Positions 1-13,705 of a stretch of 64,000 nt of DNA are shown in pieces. The DNA is taken from assembly GCF_001522545.3 (NCBI RefSeq), contig NC_031770.1:87025594-87089593 (forward strand), read 5' to 3'. The DNA comes from Parus major. Taxonomy: Eukaryota > Chordata > Aves > Passeriformes > Paridae. Position 1 is the first letter of the stretch, and the number at the start of each line of letters is the position of its first letter. A program made the position numbers and the translations under genes. The notes under the pieces are model-generated. The model saw only the letters and a list, made by a program, of their open reading frames with translations, made no database searches and had not been told where the DNA came from.

Positions 1-808
1 ACTTTGCTATTATATTGCTGTAGCTTATTTTTCACATGAACAACTTGCCAAATACATACAGGACTCTGTGAATAGTGATGCAGCTTACTTGTAATAATCA
101 ATAAAGCCTAGTCACTCTCCATGACATTAAGGTTTTTAGAAGTTCTGGAAATATCTTCATTTATCTATGCCATGATATTTTGCTCCTAGCATGGCTATTT
201 TCATTTTCTGCTCTAAAAGGTGCTCCCCTAACAAAAAGTGTCTTTCTCCTAAATTTTTGATTCATGAGTCTTTTAAAAAGTTATAATCAATATCTTTCTA
301 CTAAAAAACAAAAAGTGAGGGAAGAAAATGCTGAAAGCATCTATGACAATACTGGGAAATGTCATTAAAAGTAGATTCTTTGTTGAAACCAGAAATATCA
401 GTTCTTACTGACCCTGACCAATGCTATTTCCTCTTTTCTTCCTTAGTGTTATGTTACAGACCACATAATACTATATTATATCCTTTTTTATTTTCTGGCT
501 TTGTTCTCCCAAATAGCAATAAACTATTTATATGCTATTGTGTGTATTTGTGGAAAGCACAAAAATCGCTATAGTTCAATTTCATAATATTTTGTATCTT
601 TTCCTGCCACCATTTGTTGTTTCTTTATTCCACCTCCTTTTTGTTGTAGCTGTTACATTCTTTTTTGACTTGTCAATCCCTTCCCAGTGCAGTGTGAAGA
701 GAAATAAAGGAAGGTGACTCAGCAGCTCCTTTTTTTTTTTTTTTTTTGAGCCCTGGTATAAAGAAAGGGCCATTTTTATAATCTTGTATTTGACAATTTC
801 TTTGTCAG

Positions 809-1140
809 AGAATTACAGAATCTTTAGGGTTTGAAGGAATCTCTGGAGATCATCCAATCCAACCTCACTGACAAGGAAGGGTTACCTAGAGCAGGCAGCA
901 CAGGAACATACTCAGGTGGGTTTTGAATGTCTCTAGAGGTGGAGATTCCATGACCACCCATGGCAGCCTGTTCCAGTGCTCTGCCACTCTCAGAGTAAAG
1001 AAGTTCTTCCTCGTGCTGAGATGAAACTTCCTGTGTTTTAGTTTATGGTCACTGCTTTTCATCTGTCACTGGGCACCACTGGCACCATCCTCCTGGCACT
1101 GCATTTGAGATATTTATATGCATTAATGGGATCCCCTGTC
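809..1140 (-). mobile_element. CR1 LINE 3' fragment
   Basis: On the + strand it starts agaattacagaatctttaggg and runs through gatcatccaatccaacctc, ccatgaccacccatggcagcctgttccagtgctctgccactc and gttcttcctcgtgctgagatg, the reverse complement of a CR1 3' end. It is 5'-truncated, as usual for CR1. The far end is unusual because the CR1-derived sequence there is repeated in inverted orientation (see 1102-1162). Confidence 0.9.
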
Positions 1141-1162
1141 ATGCATATAAATATCTCAAATG
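1102..1162. repeat. Perfect 22-nt inverted repeat with 17-nt loop
   Basis: The left arm 1102-1123 (catttgagatatttatatgcat) is the exact reverse complement of the right arm 1141-1162. The left arm matches the CR1 text ttgagatatttatatgcattgatgagatcccc expected at this point, so the right arm appears to be an inverted duplicate made at the truncated CR1 end. The DNA or a transcript could fold into a stable hairpin. Confidence 0.9.
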
Positions 1163-3738
1163 AGATAATACTTACTAAACAGAATCTGAATTCAGTTATG
1201 TCTTGGTAGTATTTCTTGTAAATCTATGTGCAGTTTCAGAACTAGTAATATTTGGTCCAAGTTCTACTTAGACCTTTTTTGTTAAAAGTACTTGAATGTT
1301 TCCCTATTGTCATCACTGAATGAAGACTGAACTGAATGGAGTTTCTTTACTTGTGGAAAAAAGTTAATGGGTTTGGACAATGTGTAGAAAAACACCCAAA
1401 TTTTCCAATCAATAATACTATGTAGTATGGTGAGGTCCTATTTACTTCCTTTTCTAACCCTGGGATATCTGATCACGCCAAGCATTGTCTTATAAAAGCC
1501 AATATACCATCATAGCAAGCAGGGGACTCAATTTAATTAGCAGCCATTGTGATCTTCAAAATTAATTTTTAACGGGAAAAATGGGGAAGGGGAAGGAAAA
1601 AATTACATGAAAATTTGGGGTTGAAATTTTGTTAACATATAACACCACCTAAAGAGACAATGCTAGGAAATAATTGGAGAATTTGAATAAAAAGCTGAAT
1701 GTGGTCACTGCTATCAGACAGATTATTTCAGAAAGTATATCCAAGTACTGTGTTACAATTTGACAGAAGCAATCACTGTACTTTATTCATTCTCTCTTTG
1801 GCCATAAAACCTATACCTTTACTTTTTGTTGTTCTGATGGTTCCATAAGCCCTTTTCTGGAAATCTGCAGGAGCTTGTTGCTTATTTTCCTTGTTTTTGT
1901 GACCACTGGATCATCACACATATGATACAACAGAGAATAGAATCCACCACCCAACTTAACTTGATGCTCTGCACTTGTCACATCAGAGCTACATTAAGGA
2001 TAAAGGAAAGGGGGAAAGGATTTAAGGAGAAAGAGTACATGTATTCTGAGGTGAACTGAATCACTCACAGACCGCAAAAAGTTTTCTTTGGCTATACATA
2101 GTGGATTATAAAGCTGAATCAAAGGTAGCAAAGGAAAATACCCACACTAAATTGGATTATACAAGAAAGAGTTTGACTTGAAAGAGATAAATTTTGGAGA
2201 TAGATGATGTCCCATAGCATTGCAGAATTAGTTTCCTGGAGCAAACTGTTCAATTGTTTGATATTAACAGTAGAAGAGATACTTGCACTGACAATGTTCA
2301 GTGTAAGGAAAGAAATAACAAAGCCAAATATACTGAAAGAAAGGTAAAATGAACTGTCTCAGATGAAAGAATGCAGCTGTTTCTAAGTCAACACTGTATT
2401 TGAGGAAAGAAAGAACGATCAGATAAAGAAATGAAAAGAGCATCTTTACCTCCAGGTAAACCTAAAGTCATTTCATAGGGCAAAAACCTATCACTATGAG
2501 CAGTTTAGGCAGAGGGTGTCAGGACATTAGAAGCAGCTCAATGCATGCTCTATAATAACTGATTTTCCAGTTATGGATGTATTTTATTTTCTATTGTAGT
2601 CTGAAAAATTCAGTGCATGACACAGAAACTGTAATTTTAAATAGCATAGGAGTTTAAAAACCAAGTTTACCTATATTCTTCAATTAGCTTTAGACTCATT
2701 CTATGACCTTGGAATTCCGTTCACTCACTGCAATTCTTGGTGAATATTATTCTATATTTTTGTTTGTTTGGGTTTTTTTGGGGGGATTGTGATGATGTGA
2801 TTCTGCTTGTTAATTGGCCATTCACTAGCCCATTCTTTATCTAGATGGCTTTTAAAATTTCTAGGGTTGTCTCAAGGAGGTCTTTATTTACATCCTTTCC
2901 TTATCATGGGATGTCTGATAATTCAGACCAGCTGCCTTTGAAAGCTAATGTCATAAAGAGCAGGAAGCTCATTGAATTAGCAGGTGCTGTATTCTGTCAG
3001 GTCATTAAATAAAGCATATTTGATACCAATCATATAAGTTAATTCTAAATCCATTTTTTCTGCAAAGGATTAGCAGATCACCCAGAGGGAGTCAGTGTTC
3101 TTGTAGTCCAAACCAACTGTTCTTAAAGCACAGACACACTCACTCTGACAATGCTTGTCAATAGAAACATTAGATTGAGGATACAGATACTTCTGATCAA
3201 CAGTTTAAATCCACTGCCCAGTATCTAAGACCATCCTCAGAGGATCTGATTCATTATATATTTTCACAGAACACAAGTTTTTAGTTTTGTTGCTCTGGAA
3301 CAGTCCTATGTCGTATGTCATCAATGACTTTTCTTTTCCTTCTTTATTTTCCCAGAAGAAAATCTCTTTCCTTGAGGATTTTAAAATTTAATACATTAAT
3401 GGGAAAAGGTAACTTAAGGATTCATTTGTACCGAACAGTTATACGAATTAAAAAAATATAAATTTTCCTATATTAGCACTCTCCATATATATCAAGTATC
3501 TATAATTCATTCTTGGCAACCATCCTTTTCTTTTTTAATAGAAAATATGCCTGTCTGGTAATTACATAAATGCACTTTCTTCCAGTTTGGAATTGATTGC
3601 ACAAATGATTTTTAAAAACCTTTATCTTGGTGCATCTTTCCTTGGTGACTGGCTGACACAAGAGAAAACATCATGTTACAAGTTGGATGCATAGCATATA
3701 TTCAACATGTTAAGAAACCTGTAGAAGCTCTGATATGT

Positions 3739-3758
3739 GATTTCTCTGCAGAGAAATC
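3739..3758. repeat. Perfect 20-nt palindrome
   Basis: The sequence gatttctctgcagagaaatc is its own reverse complement, centred on a PstI-type CTGCAG. There is no repeat family or function I can attach to it. Confidence 0.8.
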
Positions 3759-6700
3759 TAAATTCAGAGTTTATCTGGTTTGGTACAGATTTCAGACTCT
3801 TACAATGAAAGAAAATCCGAGTCTCATACTATAAGTGTTAATTAACTTGCTATAATATATGTCTGGTTTATGATACAATAACTTCTTCATATCATATTCC
3901 AGATTATGTTTCCTTATTAGCCTTTTGGATCATACTTTGACCAGATGCTGCATGACTGCTCCGTTCTATGCGTGTCCTTATGATCAGTGACAGATGGCCA
4001 TTCTCTGACTTTATCTGAAAAATCACTTGTCTTGAAGCTGTGTGTGAAGAAATCATAAATAATATGGTTTTATTAGCATAGGAATTCACACATTTGGGAG
4101 AATTACTACCATCTGTGTGCATTAGTGCAGCATCATGCCTTGTAGATCAGATCTGATTCATGCCCTGCCAAGTTTGAACAGAAATTGAATTACTCAGTAC
4201 TTTTCTGCATAAGTTATTGCAGACAGGCTTCTGTATGTCCATCCAATTACTGGTACCAATTGCTGAATACCAGAAATATGTTATTGTCAACATTTTCACG
4301 TGTGACTACATTCCAGAGGACTCTGATTATGATCGTATATAAATAAATACAGTAATTTTATTACATGCCATATTCTCTATGAGGATGTGGAGAGGATTTG
4401 TCTGGAAGTTGACTACCCCAAACCAGATCATGTTTCCTTTGACTGGCCCACCAGGTCTACAGAAAACCATAGCAGAAAACTTCAGCAGACATATTCTCCT
4501 CATGCCCCCAGTGGAAAATAAAAGGCTCAGTATGACAACATATCTTTTAAAGACTTGGACATGGCTATAGGTGTGTATATATTTAGGTTCTGATTAGTTC
4601 CTAAAACATGGATGCCATGCAGGAGTCAAATATTTGTTTCCTATGGTTTAAATCCATCCATCTCCCCTCCTCAGCATTCTACTGTTTATTCTGCATGAAT
4701 CTCCAATGGCAAAACAAAGAAATTCTATAAATAGACTATCTTTTACAGACGTCACAAACAGGTTCACTTGTGTCCATCAGAAAGCCATAGGACCTGCAGT
4801 ATGAAGTATACTTTTCATGTTATTTACACAAATACCTCAGTAGGTTTCCAATTCCAGTGATACTTTGGTACCTTCCATTGTAGAGACCTTATTAAAACTG
4901 AAATAGAGCAATTAGACATTACATTTGGTCAAAGATTGTTTGGCTATTACCAATTTCACTATCTGTTTAAAATAAATTTATCCCATTCTGTCTTAAAATA
5001 AAATTATTGCCAGTTTTGATTTAAAAGGATAAGTATTTAAACCTATTAAAGACCCAGTCACTACTAGGAATTTAATTTAACATTTTCAGCCTATGGAAGT
5101 GTTGTAAAGGAGTGACAACATGATCCCTCATATACCTGATACTAAAAGTCACTCATAGTTTGGCTAGAAAATAGATTTCAGAGCTGTGATTGCATTTTTC
5201 TTGTCATTTACCTTTACATGAAATTGCTATCCAAGTTATTGAAAATAATAACAGAAATATACTCTAATGCAAAATCTTAATGTATCAGTACTAGTTCCTA
5301 TTTTTTTTCTTTCTACGTTGTAAGAGTTAGTAACAGCTCTCACATATTTTTTTGTGTTCTACTCTTTTGGCTTCAAAAACTGAAATCATCCAGATACTTA
5401 CCAGTATTTTCTGCAGATGTCTCAAAAAAGAATGAAAGGCAAAGCTGTCTGAACTCAGTCTGATAAGATAATTTTCATCTGAATGAAAACTTGTTATTGA
5501 GTAATCTAGCACTTAGAAGTCTCTTTAGCCAGCACTCCTGGTACCAGTGGAGTATGTGTTCAATTTGAATATTGATACAACAGCTGTAGGCATCTGTTTA
5601 TATTTCATGAAATCTGCTGCCATTCTTCAAAAGGTTGAGATAATGTTTCTATGTTCGTTTTTTTCTTAGCATAGAGTACAACAATTTTTTGATGCCTTTT
5701 GCAAGAAAAAAAGTTCAAATACATCTTCATACAAAATATACACAGTATGTTTGAGTCATTAGGGAAATATACAAATAACAAGCAACACATTTTGAAGTAT
5801 CTGAGGTGATTAATTTCTTATTTTCTAATGCATGCCTCAGGAATTATGAGAAAGTTATCTACTATATAATTGAAGTTATGCAGATATTTGAGAAGTAATT
5901 TACAGAACTTGCTTTTGACTTATGTATCAGTCCTAGATGAAGTACTGTGTAATAGGGTAATTTTTGTTACAGGAGACTGTTTGGTATTATGTATACAAAT
6001 TAAGCAGTTGATGAAGAATTTGCTATATTAAATATGCAAATTAAACTTCAGGAAGACATGTAACTGAATTAGCACTGAGAAGTCCTTAGTATTCTGTAAC
6101 TTACTTGGAGATTACTTCAGAGAAAAGCCATGAAAACTTCTGCCTGAGAGAACAAAAGTCTTTAGCTAAAGTTTGACGAGAAAAGTGTTAATAACAGTCA
6201 CCAAACTAGGGTAAAGTGGAACAGGAAACTTACTCTGCTTTAGTACTATTGATTATGGCCTCCTAGAATGCTTCATTATCAGCCAACTATGCATTGCTTA
6301 TAAATGCATTAGAGTTTTGGGACAAATCAGTCATTGTTAAAATTGGCAGTTTAGTCCCTAAAGACAGACAGTGTGCGGAGCCTAGATGTGTGTGGTCCCC
6401 CAGTAACATCTCTCTTGTACTTCTACTACTTCCCAGGTAATTTTTTCACAAACTGTAAAGTATCTTATTGATTGAGCTCTGAAAGTTGTAAATGTGATTT
6501 ATGAGTTATATTTGATTAAAAGTGTGGCTGGTCTGGGGGACACAGGGATTTCTTCCCCCCTGGTCTAGCACTAAGTAAATCACTTAAATCCATTACCTCA
6601 GAGAGTATGCTCTTTAAAAAGACTAGTAAAAATGGAAAGTTGCATTGGAAAACCATATAGAAGAGCTTTATTTTAACCAGAGTGCCAGGCAAAAAAAGAT

Positions 6701-9700
6701 GCATGACCATGGGATAACTAAAACACTGCAAACATTACTCACTAGCAGGTAAAGTAATGCAGTTTTTCCAGCAATTTTGTAAGTACAGCAGTTTGAAGAT
6801 AAAGTAAAACTTGACAGCAGAGTAAGTAGCTAAGTTGTCACTACTGCCACTGTCCTTTTAATTATACTTTTATTTGATGTGCAGTGCTATGTATTCTGAC
6901 AGGAAGGAAACTTTATCTTCTAAAAAAAAGCAAAATGGGAGAAGACTAGCTTTTAACCAGACAGCACATTTTCCTAGCGTTTTAGAAGTAAGTATTTGTC
7001 TTTCAGATTGTTTACATATGAAAGAAGAGGTCTTTACAGGCTTTGGAGTTGCACTGCTTTTAAGTTAGAACCAAGGGAACATAGAGTGAAGTTATGTGAT
7101 GTGTGTTGGTGTCTCTTCTACTAATTAAGATTAGGTGTTTTGTGAGCGCCCACATGACTTATCTCTTGTGGCTGATATCCAGTGAGGCTGTAGTCTGTAA
7201 GTTTAAAAGAAAAATGTCTCTCTCTTTATCTTCAGCCTATAAAATTGGCTAGAAGACTGTGCTTGCTCTACCAATTGATCAAACTAACCTTGCAATGCAC
7301 TGCAACTTCTTTCCTACATTAATCATTTTCCTAATAATACTCATGTAGGAAGAAGAATATTTCAAGTCTTTGTATTTCAAGGTGTGAAGGAGTCAAGAAA
7401 CTATTAATTAACAAGGCTTAAAAAAACATATTTTAAAAATTATGGGATCACTTTTCCCCAGTATGCATGAACTTTCATCTTTTTAACATAATTATATTAG
7501 TTGCATCTTTCTTTGACACAAGATATCAGTAGCTGTACTGAGGTAGCAAACAATTACAGAAATCCTGTGATGAAATTTTTAAGCAGGTGACAAATTTTTG
7601 ATGAACCTTTGGGCATACATTCCTATAAAGTCTCCCCATGAACATCCTGTCTTCAAATCACTGACGGCTTTACATACTTCTTGGCTCAAAGAATGCAAAA
7701 ATTAAGTGCTTTCTTCTTTTGGATCAAACATTCAATTTGTCATAAAAATAGTTAGCCTGAACATCTGGATGGATAATATTTAGTCAAACACTAGTGTTAA
7801 GCTGCAGACAATACCTTCTTACTTTGCTTAGATCTAATATGACAAAATGTACTTTAAAAGAATTGCATCACTCATAAGCATGCTCTTTTATTCTCCTCAG
7901 AAAGCTCTGCATTTGAAGTAGGCTCTTGTAAAATGTTGTACTGAGCTTTCTCAACAGAGGAGTCTAGAAAATAATAACAATAATATTTTAAAATACTTCA
8001 GTTCTAATTAGTTCATCTATAAAACATGTGCTTCCTTATGATGTGTAGAAACTTGTGGTAGCACAGTACCACACAAGATAAGCCATAGTAACTCACTTTT
8101 AGAAATGACTATATATAAATGTTTGACATTATGCAGTTACTCAATCCAGCCTCTCTGTGCTAGAAGGTGGAATTGAGCTCTTGAGGCCAGGTGATTTTCT
8201 TCTCTTCTAGGCTCAAACCTACAAGCAGCTTTTACTAATCTTGTCAGGTTTCTCAACAAAGTTTTAAAAAATCAGTGAAGTCCCACAGAGTTAGTTTCCC
8301 AGGCTTGATTATTCTCTACTTTTCTGATATTTAGAATTGTATTTGTGATATTAAGCTAAGTCTTCACTAATGCAAACAGCAGCTTGTAAGCCCCCTACCT
8401 CAATTAAAAAAAAGACTTAACTGAAACTCTGGAGGGGCCTTCCATTTGATTCATGATTAATTACCTTAATTTTGATAGTTTGGGGCAGGGGTTGCAGCTA
8501 CAGGAACTGGTTATTTTTTCTCACAGTCTCATGATAATTAGAATTAGTGATGCATTTTATGTTAGCTATTTTTACCAGATTTGAACAGAATAGGCAATGG
8601 CTTGAGTTTTATTTAAAACTCAAATGGCTTGAACCATTAAAAAATCAATGGCTTGGATTTTTATAACAGTGGCTTAAGTTTTCCAATGTTTTCTGTTCCT
8701 CCAATATATGAAAAATATGCTCCTCACTGAGTGAAAGCTTGCATATATTTTACTCCCACTGCTCATGCAGTGCCAAAAGACTGGTTTCAATTAATTAAAA
8801 ATATACATTGTGTTTTTGTGTATCCATCATACTTCTGCATAGCTACATAGATACTTTATTCACCATACTTCACCCCAAACCAACTGTAATCAGTTATACA
8901 CCTGACAGGCCGCTGCTAGTACAAATATTCAGTAATTTATCTCCTTGATTATGACCTTCCTATTTCACTGCATCACCAAAAATACCATCTCAGTTGTTCT
9001 GGAGCCACAGTTAACTTCATGCTTCTGACTTCACACAGTACTGTGCAGAGCCAGTTTTCTGAATGGATCAGTGCCCATCCAAAAGGGACAGCAGATTCTT
9101 CTCTTCCTCATTCTCTGTTGTGCAGGCATTGCAGCTCTGGGAAGCAATACGATTTTAAAATCCTTAAAACTGAGGATTTTTTTGAAATATCCTAATATCC
9201 TCTTGCATGTTTGCTTGCTTGCCTACCTGGATACCTTTGTCATTGCTTGTTACTTGCAGAAAGGATTCATCAGTTGTGTTTGTACCCTAGAGGTGTACAA
9301 AAGAAGAGGAAATATTTTTTATAAGACTATTAAGATGCTAAAGGAATTTAGGAAATATGAAGGTGCTCAGTCTTAAATCACCACAGGGTTATTTTTCATG
9401 GACATTGCAACTCAAAAAAGTGTGAGTAAAGATATTTATTTTTCTGTCTGTCTATACATACACTTTTCAAATCTGAAAACACAGAAACTGTAAATGTCAA
9501 TTTAGCTGTTACAGTGCTGGACACTGAACACTACTCCAAAAGATGTTACACTTTGATTGTTAAGATTTACACCAGAGTCTTCAGTGACTGAAACCCCTTT
9601 TCTGCTGAACAGCCTGAGGGGAGGTAGTTGTGAGACAATTGCACAGAAACCTATAGAAACAGAACGAGAGGCAGGTTCAAATCAAGACTTAAAACCAGGA

Positions 9701-10071
9701 TCAAACACTGAAAATATTGATATGATTCTAAATTATTATTCCTTAAGTAAAAATAATTTGTGTGACAATATTACATGCAGCATGTGTCTATGCAGTCCAT
9801 TAAGGCTACAGTCAAGCCTGTACCATGGAGACATCTGAGTGTGAATCTGGTTTTGCACCAAAGCAGAACATCTGTAGTGATGCCACTCTGGTCATGGACT
9901 TTGCTGGTCATAATTTGCAAGGAACTTAATTTTGTTAGAATTTAATATGATCAGTGAAGTATAAGCAATTACTTTATAATTTTCAGTAAGTCCTTTTCTA
10001 GTAGTCTTTCCTTGGAAGCACTATAAAAATACCGTAATTTGGGATATAAAAATGTCTGAGATTGAACTGAC

Positions 10072-10560
10072 ATGTGGAGACCAAATGGACTCAGATACAG
10101 GGGCACTGCTAGTGCAGGTCTGTCCTTACCACTAAGGAGGAACCAGCCTCCCTCCCTGCCCAAGGTGGGGGAGATGGGACAGCCTGAGAGAGGAGCCAGG
10201 CAGATCAGGGTAAATGTTCCTCACAGAAAGCCCTGGCCCCTTGGCAGCAGTACTGGTGCTGGTGTCTGGGCAATAAAGTTTAGAAAGGAGGTGGGACAGG
10301 TTGGGGCAGCATTCCCAGACAGACAAACAGACACAGTCCCAAAGCTCTCTGTCCCTCAGTGACCAGAGCTCCTCTCAGTCACAGAAACAGAGAGGGAGCA
10401 CGTGGCTCTGACTGAGCCAAGTTCCCGTGGCAGATGGCTGCAGGCAGCCATGCCTCGCCTTTCACCCTGGAGGATTCTCCATGGCCACCTTTAGCACTGA
10501 GGGACAGGATGGATTTTTGAGAGTCAACAGGGTTTAATACATCCTATGGAGAGTTAAACT
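10072..10560. other. GC-rich block, unidentified (possible ERV/LTR fragment)
   Basis: A sharply GC-richer stretch in AT-rich intron, starting tgtggagaccaaatgg and containing caataaagtttag (a polyadenylation-like AATAAA), runs of purines and gacagacaaacagacacag. It encodes 96- and 64-codon open frames on opposite strands without recognisable domains. The composition and the TG start are compatible with an old retroviral LTR or a retroposed transcript, but I cannot name the family. The 3' limit is approximate. Confidence 0.4.
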
Positions 10561-13500
10561 CAAAGCTAAAACCAAAAGCTGAGTTCTAGCTGTTACCCAG
10601 ACAGTAGTGTGTTATTAGTAGTTGAGCCTACTGGGCCATTGCTGAAGGTGTAGGTTTCTAACTGCCCTGATGTGCAGGACTGACTGCTCTTCATGAGTGT
10701 AAACACTTGAGCAGGAATACTGCTTTTCCACTATATAAGGAAGATTATTCTTATTTAAGAGGATTACTTGGCAACTGTCTACTGTTTCATGATGCTGAAA
10801 GGGTAAACACTCACATGTGAGTGTGTATTCTTATATTTCATTGGATTTTAGTTAGCTCGGATCTGCATTTATTTCACATTGTCATTATTTGGATTACTTT
10901 AACACTAAAAATAATAAAACAGGAAATTTTATAATGAGCTCTTATTTCATTGAGGTTGCAACATCAGCCTAAGGCAAAAAGAACAGAATTTTTTTCATTA
11001 TTACTTTAATCTTACACTCAGTAGAAGCAAAGATGCAGGAAAACAAGAATTTTTTTGTCCTCAGATGCACTTTAAAGACTTGATATGTGCAGAAGGATTA
11101 AAAGATAAAGAAAGTTGTGAACATACTTGAGGGTCATGCAAGGGACAACTCTTTCATTTCTGATAAAAACTGAAGTTTTTAATTTATAGCAAAAGGCAAA
11201 AAGGGATAATTTACAAGTGCTTTATTACCACTTTGCATAACAAGATTCATAAGTGTCACCTTACTTTTAAAATCACTTTCCCCAGTTGCACTGCCCTTTG
11301 CTTTTGTTGTCGCTCTAGCCCAGGCTGCCAAATACAGCAGGCTTAAATTATCCCATGGTGATGCAGCTTCTGCTGGGAAATTTTGACTTATTGTCAGTGC
11401 CAATCTTCACTTGATAGTGAAGGCCAAACAAAACTGAAATCTTTCAACCCCTGTATTCTCTTTCCAGTGGTTGTGCCTCATGGCCCATGTTTCACTCATG
11501 GGCACAGGCCATTTTTCATAGAGTTTCTGTGATATTTCACCTATAAATATGCCAAAGTTATCAATCTGTGCATGACTGCATAAAGGAATCCATCCTCTCA
11601 CCAGTAATTCTAAATTTCTTTCAGGTAAGAACACAGACTATAATATTGCATGTTTGAAGGAAATTTTCACTCTGTCTAGACAGGTACTTTTTAGAGTGTG
11701 TTCTGAACAGCTGGAAATAGATGGTTGAAGAATAAAACACAGGTCCATCACTAATGAAGAGATCTCTAGTGTAAGAGGTGGTTATATCAGGTTACACCAT
11801 CATGCAGATAAAAGATTTGCTGATTCTGACAAAATTGTAGCTGACTATTTTAGAACTCAGGGCCATCAAATGAAGCCTGGACTCGAGCAATTTTTTCACT
11901 TGAACTCTTTGGGGAATATGATACAGTAATCTTTTAAAATGTCCTCTCACTAAATACCCCATTTTTATGATTCAAAAAACTTGGTGCACTTTTGCTTTGG
12001 TAGCTTTGTGGATAATTTTTTTGACAGAGTTTCTATTAAAAGAACTTATTGCGATAGAACACCAGCCATAGAAGATTTCCACTCGAGGAGGAAACTGCCT
12101 CTTATCTCCCAGTAAATGATGTACCATGAAATATGCTGTAACTGATTTTGTGCTGCACCTTCTCTTACCATTACTTAATCATAAAAACTTTGCAGAAAAA
12201 AAATCTCCAGCTTCTGTTAATATGTAGAAAAGTCTCACTTGAACAAGAAAAGAAATACTACTGTGCAGAGTGCATCTCAAAACCTACTGGCTGTCCTAAG
12301 GCACCTCAGTGTTTGTCATCACTTTCATATATTTCATATATAAATTGCCATATTTTTTTCATTATTTATGTATTTGATCTGTGATTTACTCATGAACACT
12401 TATAAGTGATACATATGAAATGTCTATTAAATATATCCTTTAAAATAATGACAAAATGACAGAGCCAATTTCTGTCTTTTGCTTTTCCATATTGTTCTAT
12501 TCTATTTCCACTTGTTTTCAGTCTTCAGTATCATTAGTTCTGCCTTATAATGCACTATTTATTTGTTTGTTTGTTTGGTGGGGTAAAAGTGTATTTTATT
12601 TATTACAGTGATGAACATTTCAGAAAAGTAGAATTTGTGAACAAAATTTCTGCTGCTTGCATACTTAGGTGTTAGGGTCCATTTCAGGGCACCTGTCAAT
12701 TATTTGAAGAGAGTAATGATGCAAAAATATGTACTCTTCTTCAGGAACAAATGCAGCTTTTGTTCTGTTGGTGGGAATCTACTAATTTGTAACCACTTAA
12801 TTTTGCTGACATAATGCAGCATAATAAAACTGTCACAAAAGTTGACCAAATATCTAGGTCAAAAAAAGAGGAAAAAATAAAAAGTAAATCTATTAGGAGT
12901 TTTAAGTGTACTTTTACTAGCTTTTGGGAGCATCTGTCTGGAAACTGAACAGGTAATTCCAGTCCTAACTACTTCTTCTCTGGCACAGCTCTACACTTAT
13001 GTTACAGAAATCTGGGCTTCACTGTTAATAATAAAACTGGTGTAATTAGTGTATTTCTTTAAAAATGGAGAGAAAAAAATTGTGGTGATGTTTAAGAAGC
13101 AGATCATTCTTAAAATTTATTTATCCTTTGCAATCCTGTTTTTCAGGATTGAAGTTTCATGTAGCAAAACTCTAACTTCTTCTCCCTGAATGAGCAGAGA
13201 AATTTTAACAGGTGCACCATCAATACTAGCATCCTAGTCAATTACTGACAGTAACATTTAAAGCATTTATCTCTAGCACATGGCAAATCTGCCTCCAAGA
13301 TAACTGATGGGTTTAAAATTATTCATGGTACAACTTGTTATGGTGTGATACTGACACTGAATAATAAATTAGATAGCACCACCAAATCTTTTTATTTTTA
13401 TGTAGATCATTGAGAACTCACAATCTCACAGTGATGTCCCCAGCACCATGTTGCACATGGTTAATTGGTGTGCATAAGCAGCTTGAGATTGGGCAGCTCC

Positions 13501-13639
13501 TGGTGCTGTGAGTGTGTGGTAACCAGAGCTCCACTTCCCTGAAGCATGAATGTATGGTGATTACCTGTCTACTTCCCAGCTGCCTCCTGTAAACATGGAA
13601 ATGTCAATTGTCTGGACATCCCTCAACAATTCTCACTCA

Positions 13640-13705
13640 AGTGATGAATGTTGAACTGGATGGATCCTTAAACGCCCCTTCCAACCCCAGCCATTTTATG
13701 ATTCT
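13640..13705 (+). mobile_element. CR1 LINE 3' tail
   Basis: The stretch gatgaatgttgaactggatggatccttaaacgccccttccaaccccagccattttatgattcta matches the CR1 3' end ...gttggactcgatgatcttaaaggtcccttccaaccc...attctatgattcta. It is only about 65 bp long, a strongly 5'-truncated copy. Confidence 0.85.

Noticed and set aside
728..748. Poly-T run as a possible retroposon tail
   Set aside because: No SINE or processed-pseudogene body and no target duplication could be attached to it.
9071..9376. 101-codon frame with a signal-peptide-like start
   Set aside because: No domain, no splice or promoter context, and composition typical of T-rich intron.
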